A stretch of DNA of 64,000 nt from Arthrobacter crystallopoietes (GTDB taxonomy: Bacteria > Actinomycetota > Actinomycetes > Actinomycetales > Micrococcaceae): NCBI RefSeq assembly GCF_017603825.1, contig NZ_CP072014.1, forward strand, positions 3,844,001 to 3,908,000, written 5' to 3'. The notes under the pieces are model-generated. The model did no database searches. It saw only the letters and a list, made by a program, of their open reading frames with translations, and was not told where the DNA came from. The position numbers were made by a program, and so were the translations under genes. How positions within the stretch are numbered: position 1 is the first letter of the stretch; each line of letters opens with the position of its first letter. Shown in pieces: positions 8,937 through 16,834 of this stretch.

Positions 8937-10226
8937 TCAGGCCCTGCCGATCACACGATAGGTCACGCCGGGCCACTGCTCGGCGGAGCTAACACGCCGG
9001 CCGTCGACGAAAACCCTGACGCCGGGCAGGTCCGCCGGTCCGAGATTCCGGTATTCGCCATGGTCGGCCTGCACTACGGCGGCGTCGGCCGGCTCGCCCA
9101 ATTGGTACGGCGCAAAGCCCAGCTGCACCAGTTCCTCGTCGCTGTAGAGCGGGTCATGGACCAGCGCCTTGCCGCCGCGGGCCGTAATCGCCTCCACCGC
9201 ACCGAACACGCCCGAGAACGCCGTCTCCTTCACCCCGCCGCGGTAGGCAGCACCAAGTACAACGACGCGCGCGCCGGCCAGGTCGCCGAAGGTACCTTCC
9301 AGGAGCCCGATGGTGTAATCGGGCATGCCCGCATTCGCCTCGCGGGCTGCCCGGACCACGGTGGCCTCCGGATCATTCCACAGATACAACCGCGGATACA
9401 CCGGAATGCAGTGCCCGCCCACGGCAATGCCGGGCTGGTGGATATGGCTGTAGGGCTGCGAATTCGAGGCCTCAATCACCTGGTAGATGTCGATCCCGGC
9501 CGTGGCAGCGTAACGCGCAAACTGGTTGGCCAGCCCGATGTTGACATCGCGGTACGTCGTCTCGGCCAGCTTCGCCAGCTCGGACGCCTCGGCGGAGCCC
9601 AAATCCCAGACGCCGTTGGGCCGGACCAGATCCGGACGCTCGTCGAAGTCCAGCACGGCTTCGTAGAACTCGGCAGCCTTGGCGGCGCCGGCTTCGGACA
9701 GGGCACCGATCAGCTTCGGGTACTTGCGCAGATCCTCAAACACCCGACCGGTCAGCACCCGTTCCGGAGAGAACACCAGATGGAAATCCGTACCCTCGCT
9801 CAGCCCGGATCCTTCCTCCAGCATCGGCTTCCACCGGGTGCGGGTGGTGCCGACCGGCAGCGTCGTTTCGTAGGAGACCAGCGTCCCGGGCCGCAAATGC
9901 CGCGCCAGCTCCGCCGTCGCCGCGTCCATCCAGGCGAAGTCAGGGCGCGCCTGCTCGTCAACGAACAAGGGAACCACCAGGACGACGGCGTCCGCCTCCG
10001 GTACCGCTTCGGCATAGCTGGTGGTGGCCCGCAGCCCGCCTGAAGGAACCAGCTCGGCAAGCTTTTCCTGCAGGTGCGCCTCGCCCGGAAACGGCTCCTG
10101 TCCGGCATTGATCTTCGCCACCAAGTCGGCATTGACGTCAACGCCGAGAACCTCGTGCCCCTTGGAGGCGAACTGGACAGCCAGCGGCAGACCGATCTTT
10201 CCCAAAGCTATGACAGCTATCTTCAC
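8937..10226 (-). CDS. nucleotide-sugar 6-dehydrogenase (UDP-GlcNAc type, WbpA-like)
   Basis: A 429-residue NAD-dependent two-step dehydrogenase that turns the C6 hydroxyl of a UDP-sugar into a carboxylate. The N-terminal Rossmann motif is VIALGKIGLPLA, and the catalytic cysteine is Cys273 in VGGHCIPVYP. FSPERVLTGR near 153-162 and SELAKLAETTYRDVNI are family signatures. The strand opening (MKIAVIALGKIG) and SPERV favour the UDP-GlcNAc/UDP-ManNAc dehydrogenase group over UDP-glucose dehydrogenase. It is the first gene of the sugar operon; the 59-bp gap to the acetyltransferase is the largest internal spacing. Confidence 0.82.
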   Translation of the reverse strand: MKIAVIALGKIGLPLAVQFASKGHEVLGVDVNADLVAKINAGQEPFPGEAHLQEKLAELVPSGGLRATTSYAEAVPEADAVVLVVPLFVDEQARPDFAWMDAATAELARHLRPGTLVSYETTLPVGTTRTRWKPMLEEGSGLSEGTDFHLVFSPERVLTGRVFEDLRKYPKLIGALSEAGAAKAAEFYEAVLDFDERPDLVRPNGVWDLGSAEASELAKLAETTYRDVNIGLANQFARYAATAGIDIYQVIEASNSQPYSHIHQPGIAVGGHCIPVYPRLYLWNDPEATVVRAAREANAGMPDYTIGLLEGTFGDLAGARVVVLGAAYRGGVKETAFSGVFGAVEAITARGGKALVHDPLYSDEELVQLGFAPYQLGEPADAAVVQADHGEYRNLGPADLPGVRVFVDGRRVSSAEQWPGVTYRVIGRA

Positions 10227-10416
10227 CAGAGGGGAACCTTTTCTTATCTCTTGAATCTCCCGCCCTACGGCGGCCCACGTCCAAGCGTATCGCTACTTGG
10301 CCCGGCGCTTCGGATTGAACGTTGGTTATCCACAGGCGGGTGCGACACGCCAGCACAAGCCGTGCCCCGCGGACTATGGTGCTGGTGAACGTCCCGCCAG
10401 CTGTCAAGGAAAGCCG

Positions 10417-13400
10417 ATGCCCCTGCACCTCACCCTTGCCGCCGCAGCAGGTCTGCCTGAATCCGCTGCCCGCTGGATTGCCGACCATCGCGAAATCGTC
10501 GTTGAAACCAACGGGACCTCGTCAGGGAACGTCGTAGCGAAGTGGCTGCACCATCAGCTGGGGAGTAGGCAGCTGGTGCTGAGCGTTGGCGGCGAGCCGT
10601 TGGAATCCCTGATGCCCCACAGCTTCCCGCTGGTGAACGGTGCCGTTGTGGTCTGCAGCGGCGCGGCTGCGTTCCGGCCCCGGCAGCAGTCGTCCGCTTC
10701 GGACACCCACGGTGCAGGCGCCTCAGGTGCCGCCTCTGGACTCACTTTGGCGGTAACGGGCGGGCCGGACTCCGGCCGGATCTTTGAACTTCCCCGAGGA
10801 AACCATTCAATAGGTCGGGACGGCTGCGCCGTCGGCATCGATGACCCGGCACTGTCGCGAAAGCATGCGTCGCTCAGTATCACTGAGCGTGAGATCCGTA
10901 TCTCGGATCTCGGGTCGGCCAACGGCATCGAGGTAGATGGAAAAGCGGGGAAGTCTACCGCACTGACGTCCGGGATGCTTGTCGCTGCTGGTAACAGCAG
11001 GCTCTCTTTGTGGGTCGGCAGCGAGCAGCCCCAACCGCTCACCCCTGACGAGGACCTCGCAGCACCGGTGCCCGTTAATGCTCGTGTGCCCGAGGGCCGA
11101 GGAAAAATGACACTGCTGCTGGCAGCGCTCCCGCTGGTAGCAGGCGTGGTCCTGTCCGTCCTGACCGGGATGTGGTTCTTCCTCGCGTTCAGCGGCCTGT
11201 CCCTGCTGACGGCTGCCATTCCCTATGCGGCAGGAAAATCACAGCGCAAACGGTTCAAAGCGGCCGTGGACCGGGCCGTTGCACATGATGCCGCGCGGCG
11301 TTTTCTGAGCGCACCGGACCCGGCGAGATTGTTGTACGGCCTGCTCCTGAACGAGCCGTCTCCCATCATGCCGGCGAGGCCGGAGCACCTGTGGCTCCGA
11401 CTCGGGACAGCAGCAAATGCGCCGAAGATAGAATTCCCGGCCGGGGCGGACGGCCGGGAGCTGCCGACCCTGCCTGGGATGCCGCTGGCCTTGGACCTGC
11501 TGGCGGAACGCAACATCGTCTTCAAAGGCAGCATTCGTGCGCTGCACCGGATGCTAAATTCCTGCTTGCTGCAGCTGGGCGCCCGGGCTCTTCGTGCCCG
11601 GTTTCGGGTGATCTGCTTCGGCGATCCACAGTCACTTCCGGCAGCGGCACGGTTCCTCCCGAGCACAGCGCTCTGCAGCCGTCCGGATGTGCTTGCCGAA
11701 CTATTGGGATCCGCTCCGGATGAAGCCGTCGTGCTTATCACCGGCAGGCCGGATGAAGCCGCGGCCGTCCTGGAGGGACTTGAAAACCGGCCGGCAGTCC
11801 TCTGGTTCGCAGGCGGAGCCGATGCCGGCTTACGGATCGATTTGTCTTTCCAACAGGGCTTGCTGCACGAGACCGCGCGTCGTCGTGGTTTCTTGCCGGA
11901 CCTCGTTTCGGACCAGACGCTGGAGCGGTTCGCCCGCTTGTCCGCGGCCGCCGTACCGCCCGGCACCGACGCGGCGCTGGTTGGGCTTCCGCAAACGTGT
12001 GCCTTGGAATCCCTTCTACCGCAGACTTTGGCGGGGCCACGATGGGCGGCCAACGCTGCGGTGCACGGGCTGGGCACCGTACTGGGCGTCGGCGAGTACG
12101 GCCCGCTGGAACTTGACCTGACCGTTGACGGTCCTCATCTGCTCGTCGCCGGCACTACCGGATCAGGTAAATCCGAACTGCTTCGGTCGCTGGTCCTCGG
12201 TCTGGCACACAAGCACCCGCCGCAGAAGGTGCACTTCCTCCTGGTGGATTTCAAAGGTGGGGCGGGGCTCGGGCTGCTCGCGGACTTACCGCACAGCATC
12301 GGCCTCCTGACCGATCTTTCGGCGGAGAACGTCAACCGCGCCCTCGTTTGGCTGCGGGCCGAAGTCCAACGGCGTGAAACGGAATTGACAGGCTTAGGGG
12401 CAACCGACATCAGCGAATGCCGGCCCAGCGTACTGCCGCGGCTCGTCGTTGTCATTGATGAGTTCCGGATGCTAGCCGACGAGGTGCCGCGGGCAGTTCC
12501 GGAACTCATGCGAATAGCGGCGTTGGGAAGATCGCTCGGCGTCCATTTGGTGATGGCAACACAGCGGCCGCAGGGCGCCATCACCTCCGACATCCGCGCC
12601 AACGTCACGACGGCGATCGCCTTGCGCATGCAGACAGCGCTGGAGTCTTCCGATGTGATCGACTCATCCGCCGCAGCCGCCATCGATGTCGGTTCACCGG
12701 GACGAGCCTTTCTAAGGACCGGTTCAGGAGTACCGTACGAATTCCAGTCTGCATCAGCGACGGTTCGCAGCATCGGGACAAACTTTTTGGCGATGCGACT
12801 GGAGGACTGGCTTGAGCGGGGCACCGGTTTGCCTGTTGAAGATGTTGAAGGTGACCTAACTTGCCGGCAGACGTGGTCTCCTTCCCTTGACCTTGCCAAG
12901 GCTCTCGTCGAGGAACTGCGCGATGCCGCTGCTGCGGCGCAGTTGCCCGCACCCTTCCGCCAACTGACGCCACCGTTGCCGGAAGTAATCGTTACGGAAG
13001 ATCTCTTAACCGGGAATGCTGGCACCGGCGACGTCGCCCTGGGACTGCTGGATCTCCCAGAGGAACAGTGCCAGCGCGTCCTCCGATGGCACCCCGAGAA
13101 GGACGGACACCTAGCTATTGTCGGGGTGGACGGCAGCGGAGCCCGGGAACTGGTCGGTGCTCTGTCCATGTCACTACTCGCCGGAGATCCGGAACGCCAT
13201 TGCTACGTACTTGACGGGGATGGCTCTCTGGTTGCATCGGCAGGCGCCGGACGGACGGGGGCGTACGTCGGCCCGCAGGATGTCGAACGCGCCGCACGCC
13301 TTTTGCGCAAGCTCGCGGATGTGGTCGCTGACCGCTTGGGTCGCTTATCCGCCGCCGGGGGCATCGGGGCTGACCCCGCCCCAATACCTCTGGTTGTCCT

Positions 13401-14346
13401 TGTCACCGGGTGGGGCCGCTGGGCCTCTGCTTTTCGGAACAGCCGCCTGGCCTGGGCGGAGGAGTGTGTACAGGACATTGCCAGGGACGGCGGCAGGACG
13501 TCCGTCATCCTGGTGATATCCGGAGAACGGGAACTCGTGACCGGCAGGTATTTCGGGCTGCTGGGCAACAAGCTCTTCCTTCCGGCCGGCAGTAGCCCGG
13601 AGAACCTCATGGGGTGGCCAAAGCTTCCGCCGATGGAATTCGTTGCCGGCCGCGCCATGATCCAAGGACAGATCGGCCCTAAATCCACTGCCGTTGCCCA
13701 GTTGCTGGCCGCTGGGATCCGCCTTCCTCCAATGCAGCCACGAAGCCGCCCATTCAAAGTGGAGCCGCTGCCTGCGTGCATCGGCCTCTCTAACCTGCCG
13801 GAAGCCATCCTGCCCGATGACAAGCATCTCGTCATCGGCGTCGAAGGCGATGAGTTGGAAGCATCGCTTGTGAAGATAATCCCCGGAGAGGCATTGCTGG
13901 TCCTGGGTCGGGCCGGGAGTGGCAAATCCAACTTACTCCAGGTTCTAAATCGCCAGTCCGCCGGAAAGTTCCGGTGCCATCGGCCGCCTGCCGGAATTGA
14001 ACCAGAGCGGTTCTGGGAGGAGCTGGATATCAGGCAACCCGGGGCCTTGATGCTCGTCGATAACGCCCACGGGTTTGGTCCGACGGCACAGCGGCGTCTC
14101 GCTGAGCTGGTCGCGGCCGGCGCTGCCGCGGTTATGACCGCCGTTCCCGGCCCAGCATTGTTGCAGCAGATTCCGCTAGCCTCCGCGGCGCGGGCCGCCG
14201 GAACAGGTATGGTACTTTCGCCGCAATCTCCGAGCGACGGTGATTTTTTCGGGATGCGGCTTGACCAGGCGCAGTCCCCGCCAGGGCGGGCTTGGTCAAT
14301 GCGGCATGGCCGGAACGTGGCGCTGCAAATAGCCTTCGCGGGCTGA
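10417..14346 (+). CDS. FHA-domain FtsK/SpoIIIE ATPase, EssC/EccC-like
   Basis: A 1309-residue membrane ATPase related to the motor of type VII secretion systems. An FHA domain spans about residues 109-195 (SIGRD, SRKHASL, GSANGIEVDG) and two hydrophobic segments lie around 230-270. Three ATPase-like domains follow. D1 has an intact P-loop GTTGSGKSELL at about 579 and Walker B VVVIDEF near 678. D2 has a degenerate loop (GVDGSGARELV) near 903. D3 has GRAGSGKSN near 1164 and MLVDNAHG near 1212. The ATG at 10417 has an aggaaag ribosome site; an upstream in-frame start is less likely. No WXG100 substrate or EccB/D/E partner is nearby. Confidence 0.85.
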   Translation: MPLHLTLAAAAGLPESAARWIADHREIVVETNGTSSGNVVAKWLHHQLGSRQLVLSVGGEPLESLMPHSFPLVNGAVVVCSGAAAFRPRQQSSASDTHGAGASGAASGLTLAVTGGPDSGRIFELPRGNHSIGRDGCAVGIDDPALSRKHASLSITEREIRISDLGSANGIEVDGKAGKSTALTSGMLVAAGNSRLSLWVGSEQPQPLTPDEDLAAPVPVNARVPEGRGKMTLLLAALPLVAGVVLSVLTGMWFFLAFSGLSLLTAAIPYAAGKSQRKRFKAAVDRAVAHDAARRFLSAPDPARLLYGLLLNEPSPIMPARPEHLWLRLGTAANAPKIEFPAGADGRELPTLPGMPLALDLLAERNIVFKGSIRALHRMLNSCLLQLGARALRARFRVICFGDPQSLPAAARFLPSTALCSRPDVLAELLGSAPDEAVVLITGRPDEAAAVLEGLENRPAVLWFAGGADAGLRIDLSFQQGLLHETARRRGFLPDLVSDQTLERFARLSAAAVPPGTDAALVGLPQTCALESLLPQTLAGPRWAANAAVHGLGTVLGVGEYGPLELDLTVDGPHLLVAGTTGSGKSELLRSLVLGLAHKHPPQKVHFLLVDFKGGAGLGLLADLPHSIGLLTDLSAENVNRALVWLRAEVQRRETELTGLGATDISECRPSVLPRLVVVIDEFRMLADEVPRAVPELMRIAALGRSLGVHLVMATQRPQGAITSDIRANVTTAIALRMQTALESSDVIDSSAAAAIDVGSPGRAFLRTGSGVPYEFQSASATVRSIGTNFLAMRLEDWLERGTGLPVEDVEGDLTCRQTWSPSLDLAKALVEELRDAAAAAQLPAPFRQLTPPLPEVIVTEDLLTGNAGTGDVALGLLDLPEEQCQRVLRWHPEKDGHLAIVGVDGSGARELVGALSMSLLAGDPERHCYVLDGDGSLVASAGAGRTGAYVGPQDVERAARLLRKLADVVADRLGRLSAAGGIGADPAPIPLVVLVTGWGRWASAFRNSRLAWAEECVQDIARDGGRTSVILVISGERELVTGRYFGLLGNKLFLPAGSSPENLMGWPKLPPMEFVAGRAMIQGQIGPKSTAVAQLLAAGIRLPPMQPRSRPFKVEPLPACIGLSNLPEAILPDDKHLVIGVEGDELEASLVKIIPGEALLVLGRAGSGKSNLLQVLNRQSAGKFRCHRPPAGIEPERFWEELDIRQPGALMLVDNAHGFGPTAQRRLAELVAAGAAAVMTAVPGPALLQQIPLASAARAAGTGMVLSPQSPSDGDFFGMRLDQAQSPPGRAWSMRHGRNVALQIAFAG

Positions 14347-14358
14347 GGCAGGTCCGAG

Positions 14359-14781
14359 CTATAGGGCGGTCGGTGCCGCGCCTTTGGTCAGGAATTCCGT
14401 CACGGGACGGGTAAATATCAGCAGCATCACCACGGCGGCCGGCAACAGCAACGCCAGCCCTGGGCCTACAAGTCCTCCGGAGAGAGTCGGCACCCCGATG
14501 ACAATGATGAACAGCTGCCACACCAGGGCTGCCGCTCTCGTCCATCGGTAACCACGAAAAAGAAAATGACCTACGGCCAGAAGCCACCCGGCAAGCAGCA
14601 CCAACAGCACCAATTGGAACACGGCTCCGCCGAAAGAGGTCGGCGTTTGCGTCAGCAAGCCGTAGACGAACCACCCAGCGACCGCCAAAAGCGCCACTGC
14701 CTCAAGGACGACAATTGCAGCGATCACGATGATCGCAATCGGACGCCGGGCAGGTACTGAAGGGGCCGTAGGTATTGACAC
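14359..14781 (-). CDS. small four-helix membrane protein, unknown function
   Basis: A 140-residue integral membrane protein. After a short Pro-rich N-terminus it has hydrophobic stretches at about 14-40, 50-70, 78-100 and 104-122, with positive charges between the second and third. I do not recognise a family. It is convergent with the EssC-like ATPase, 12 bp away with no obvious hairpin between them, and divergent from whiB1, so it is probably monocistronic. Function unknown. Confidence 0.65.
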   Translation of the reverse strand: MSIPTAPSVPARRPIAIIVIAAIVVLEAVALLAVAGWFVYGLLTQTPTSFGGAVFQLVLLVLLAGWLLAVGHFLFRGYRWTRAAALVWQLFIIVIGVPTLSGGLVGPGLALLLPAAVVMLLIFTRPVTEFLTKGAAPTAL

Positions 14782-14948
14782 ATAGGCACCCTACCTTAGA
14801 TAGTCGGTACCCAGCCGGTGGCCATAAATCAGAGCAAAAGCGGCATCGTATCAAGCCTGTGATGAATGACTCACGTTTCTGAACGATTAAGTCAGCAGAA
14901 CCCCTTGTTTACACGGATTTAACGTGAAACTCTTGATCTGAAGCGAAC

Positions 14949-14970
14949 GGGGGCCATCAGAGCCCCCTTT
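14949..14970 (+). terminator. hairpin with short T-run in the whiB1 upstream region
   Basis: GGGGGC (14949-14954) pairs with GCCCCC (14962-14967) across a 7-nt loop, followed by TTT. It has intrinsic-terminator form for plus-strand transcription. Because it lies between whiB1 and any further-upstream promoter, it may attenuate whiB1 or end a short leader RNA. Confidence 0.5.
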
Positions 14971-14984
14971 ACTATGAGTCCGTT

Positions 14985-15000
14985 CGTGAACGTTTTCACA
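14985..15000 (+). promoter_or_regulatory. CRP/GlxR-type operator upstream of whiB1
   Basis: The 16-bp site CGTGAACGTTTTCACA matches the CRP-family consensus TGTGA-N6-TCACA at 9 of 10 specified bases. It ends 45 bp before the likely whiB1 ATG. CRP control of whiB1 is established in Mycobacterium tuberculosis, so this is a strong candidate for cAMP-linked control; activation or repression cannot be decided without the transcription start. Confidence 0.65.
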
Positions 15001-15044
15001 AGAGAATTCCATCGGACCCCGTTTAAAAGGAGTATGTGATCAGC

Positions 15045-15293
15045 ATGGATTGGCGTAGCCGCGCGGCGTGCCTCGACAAGGACCCGGAGCTGTTTTTCCC
15101 CGTGGGAAACACCGGTCCGGCACTGCTCCAGATCGAGGAAGCAAAGAGCGTTTGCCGGCGCTGCCCCGTGATCGACACTTGCCTCCAGTGGGCGCTTGAG
15201 TCCGGTCAGGATGCCGGGGTCTGGGGCGGCATGAGCGAAGACGAGCGCCGTGCTCTCAAGCGCCGTGCCGCACGGGCCCGCCGCGCTTCCTGA
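15045..15293 (+). CDS. whiB1: WhiB1-type iron-sulfur transcription factor
   Basis: An 82-residue WhiB protein. Cys9, Cys37, Cys40 and Cys46 form the Fe-S cluster set; the GVWGG turn is at 58-62 and a basic tail (RRALKRRAARARR) binds DNA. MDW start and SEDERRALKRR tail match WhiB1, an essential NO-sensitive regulator in actinobacteria. The ATG at 15045 fits family N-termini; the in-frame GTG at 15036 would leave only 3 nt after the aaggag ribosome site at 15027-15032, whereas the ATG leaves 12, so the start is not fully settled. It is convergent with pdtaS, as in Mycobacterium. Confidence 0.92.
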   Translation: MDWRSRAACLDKDPELFFPVGNTGPALLQIEEAKSVCRRCPVIDTCLQWALESGQDAGVWGGMSEDERRALKRRAARARRAS

Positions 15294-15311
15294 ACCGCAG
15301 TGCCTAGGTAA

Positions 15312-15340
15312 GAGGCCGTCACCGAAAAGGTGGCGGCCTC
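15312..15340. terminator. bidirectional terminator between whiB1 and pdtaS
   Basis: GAGGCCGTCACC and GGTGGCGGCCTC form a 12-bp stem (one G-T pair) around a GAAAA loop, in the gap between two converging genes. It lacks a long T-run on either strand, as is common in high-GC genomes. Confidence 0.75.
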
Positions 15341-15354
15341 CCCCATGCCTGGAC

Positions 15355-16833
15355 TCAACGAGGGATCGTCGGGTCAAGGATCAGTTCAATATTGACGCAC
15401 GTTCCGCCGCCCTCCCTCGGGCTCCACTCAATGGTTCCGCCCAGTTCACTGGTAACCAGTGTCCGTACAATCTGCAGACCGAGGCCGTCGCTCTTGGCCT
15501 CTTCGGGCAGCCCAACGCCATCATCGGCAATGGTGACTTTGAGGAGTTCCGTCTCCTCCTCACCTGGCTCCCGGTGAGCCGTCAGCCAGACCGTGCCCGT
15601 CCGTCCGTCCAAGCCATGCTCGACGGCGTTTGTCACCAGCTCATTGATGACCAGCGCGAGCGGCGTTGCAAATTCACTCGGCAGTTCGCCAAAATCGCCG
15701 CTGCGTTCGGTGCTGACAGTCTGTGTAGGTGAGGCTACTTCCGCCGAAAGCCTGAACTGCCGCCCGATCAACTCATCGAAATCCACATTCTGCGCCAACC
15801 CCTGCGACAATGTCTCATGCACCAAGGCGATAGTGGAAACACGACGCATGGCTTGCTCCAGCCCCTGTTTGCCTTCCTCACTGACCATCCGCCGTGACTG
15901 CATCCTGAGCAGTGCGGCCACGGTCTGCAGATTGTTCTTGACACGGTGGTGGATTTCCCGGATCGTCGCATCTTTGGAGACCAGCTCCATTTCCCTTCGC
16001 CTCAGCTCTGAGACATCCCGGCAAAGCACCAGCGCGCCGAAACGCTCCCGCTCATTTCGCAAAGGAATGGCCCGAAGGGTCAGGGTTACGCCGCGTGATT
16101 CAATTTCAGTCCGCCACGGCATCCGTCCCGTGACGACCAGCGGAAGCGTTTCGTCGACCATCCGGCGGTCTTTGAGCAGCCCTGTCGTGATTTCAGCCAG
16201 CGACCGGCCTTCCAAGGATTCCACATCGCCTAGCCTTCGGAAGGCAGAGACGCCGTTCGGGCTGGCGTACTCAACGGTTCCCTCGGCATCCATACGAATG
16301 AGTCCATCCCCGACACGGGGAGCACCTCGGCGGGACCCCGTGGGTGAAGCGAAATCGGGCCACAGGCCGAGTGTACACATGTGCAGCAGATCGTAAGCGC
16401 ACTGCCGATAGGTCAGTTCGAGCCTGGATGGCATCCGGGAGCTCGACAGATCCATATGGGAAGTGACGATGGCCAACGTCCTGCCATTACGTACCATCGG
16501 TACGGCTTCGACGCGCATGGCCATCTCGGTGGTCCAGTTGGTCTCGCCAGAGCGCTCAATAACCTGCGATTCACGGGCAGCGTCAACGAGAGGTTTCAGA
16601 TCCGCCCGGATACGCTCACCTACGAAGTCGCTGTGGAAGACGGTGTGCGTTGTTGATGGCCGGACGTGCGCCAAGGCTACGTAGCCGCCGTCGGGAGTTG
16701 GAAACCACAATGCCAGATCGGCGAACGCCAGATCGGCGATTAGCTGCCAATCCCCCACCAACAGGTGGAGCCACTCTGCGTCCCCCGGCCCAAAATCTGC
16801 ATAATCCTTTATCGGGTCCGTAAAGATGGCCAA
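15355..16833 (-). CDS. pdtaS: PdtaS-like sensor histidine kinase
   Basis: A 492-residue soluble sensor kinase of the HisKA_2 type. Order: N-terminal GAF-like sensor (about 1-155), PAS domain (about 170-285), dimerisation/phosphoacceptor helix with HHRVKNN at 295-301, and HATPase with N-box INELVTNAVEHG and G-box DDGVGLP / DGLGLQIV. No transmembrane segment is visible. In mycobacteria PdtaS phosphorylates the RNA-binding antiterminator PdtaR and senses copper or NO. The position opposite whiB1 supports orthology. It follows the glutamate dehydrogenase gene after 1 bp, suggesting readthrough from that gene. Confidence 0.9.
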   Translation of the reverse strand: MAIFTDPIKDYADFGPGDAEWLHLLVGDWQLIADLAFADLALWFPTPDGGYVALAHVRPSTTHTVFHSDFVGERIRADLKPLVDAARESQVIERSGETNWTTEMAMRVEAVPMVRNGRTLAIVTSHMDLSSSRMPSRLELTYRQCAYDLLHMCTLGLWPDFASPTGSRRGAPRVGDGLIRMDAEGTVEYASPNGVSAFRRLGDVESLEGRSLAEITTGLLKDRRMVDETLPLVVTGRMPWRTEIESRGVTLTLRAIPLRNERERFGALVLCRDVSELRRREMELVSKDATIREIHHRVKNNLQTVAALLRMQSRRMVSEEGKQGLEQAMRRVSTIALVHETLSQGLAQNVDFDELIGRQFRLSAEVASPTQTVSTERSGDFGELPSEFATPLALVINELVTNAVEHGLDGRTGTVWLTAHREPGEEETELLKVTIADDGVGLPEEAKSDGLGLQIVRTLVTSELGGTIEWSPREGGGTCVNIELILDPTIPR

Positions 16834-16834
16834 A

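Noticed and set aside
10326-10334. Perfect DnaA-box sequence TTATCCACA, with similar 9-mers at 23820-23828 and 32281-32289
   Set aside because: They are isolated single boxes, far apart, with no dnaA/dnaN genes or AT-rich unwinding region, so there is no evidence of an origin.
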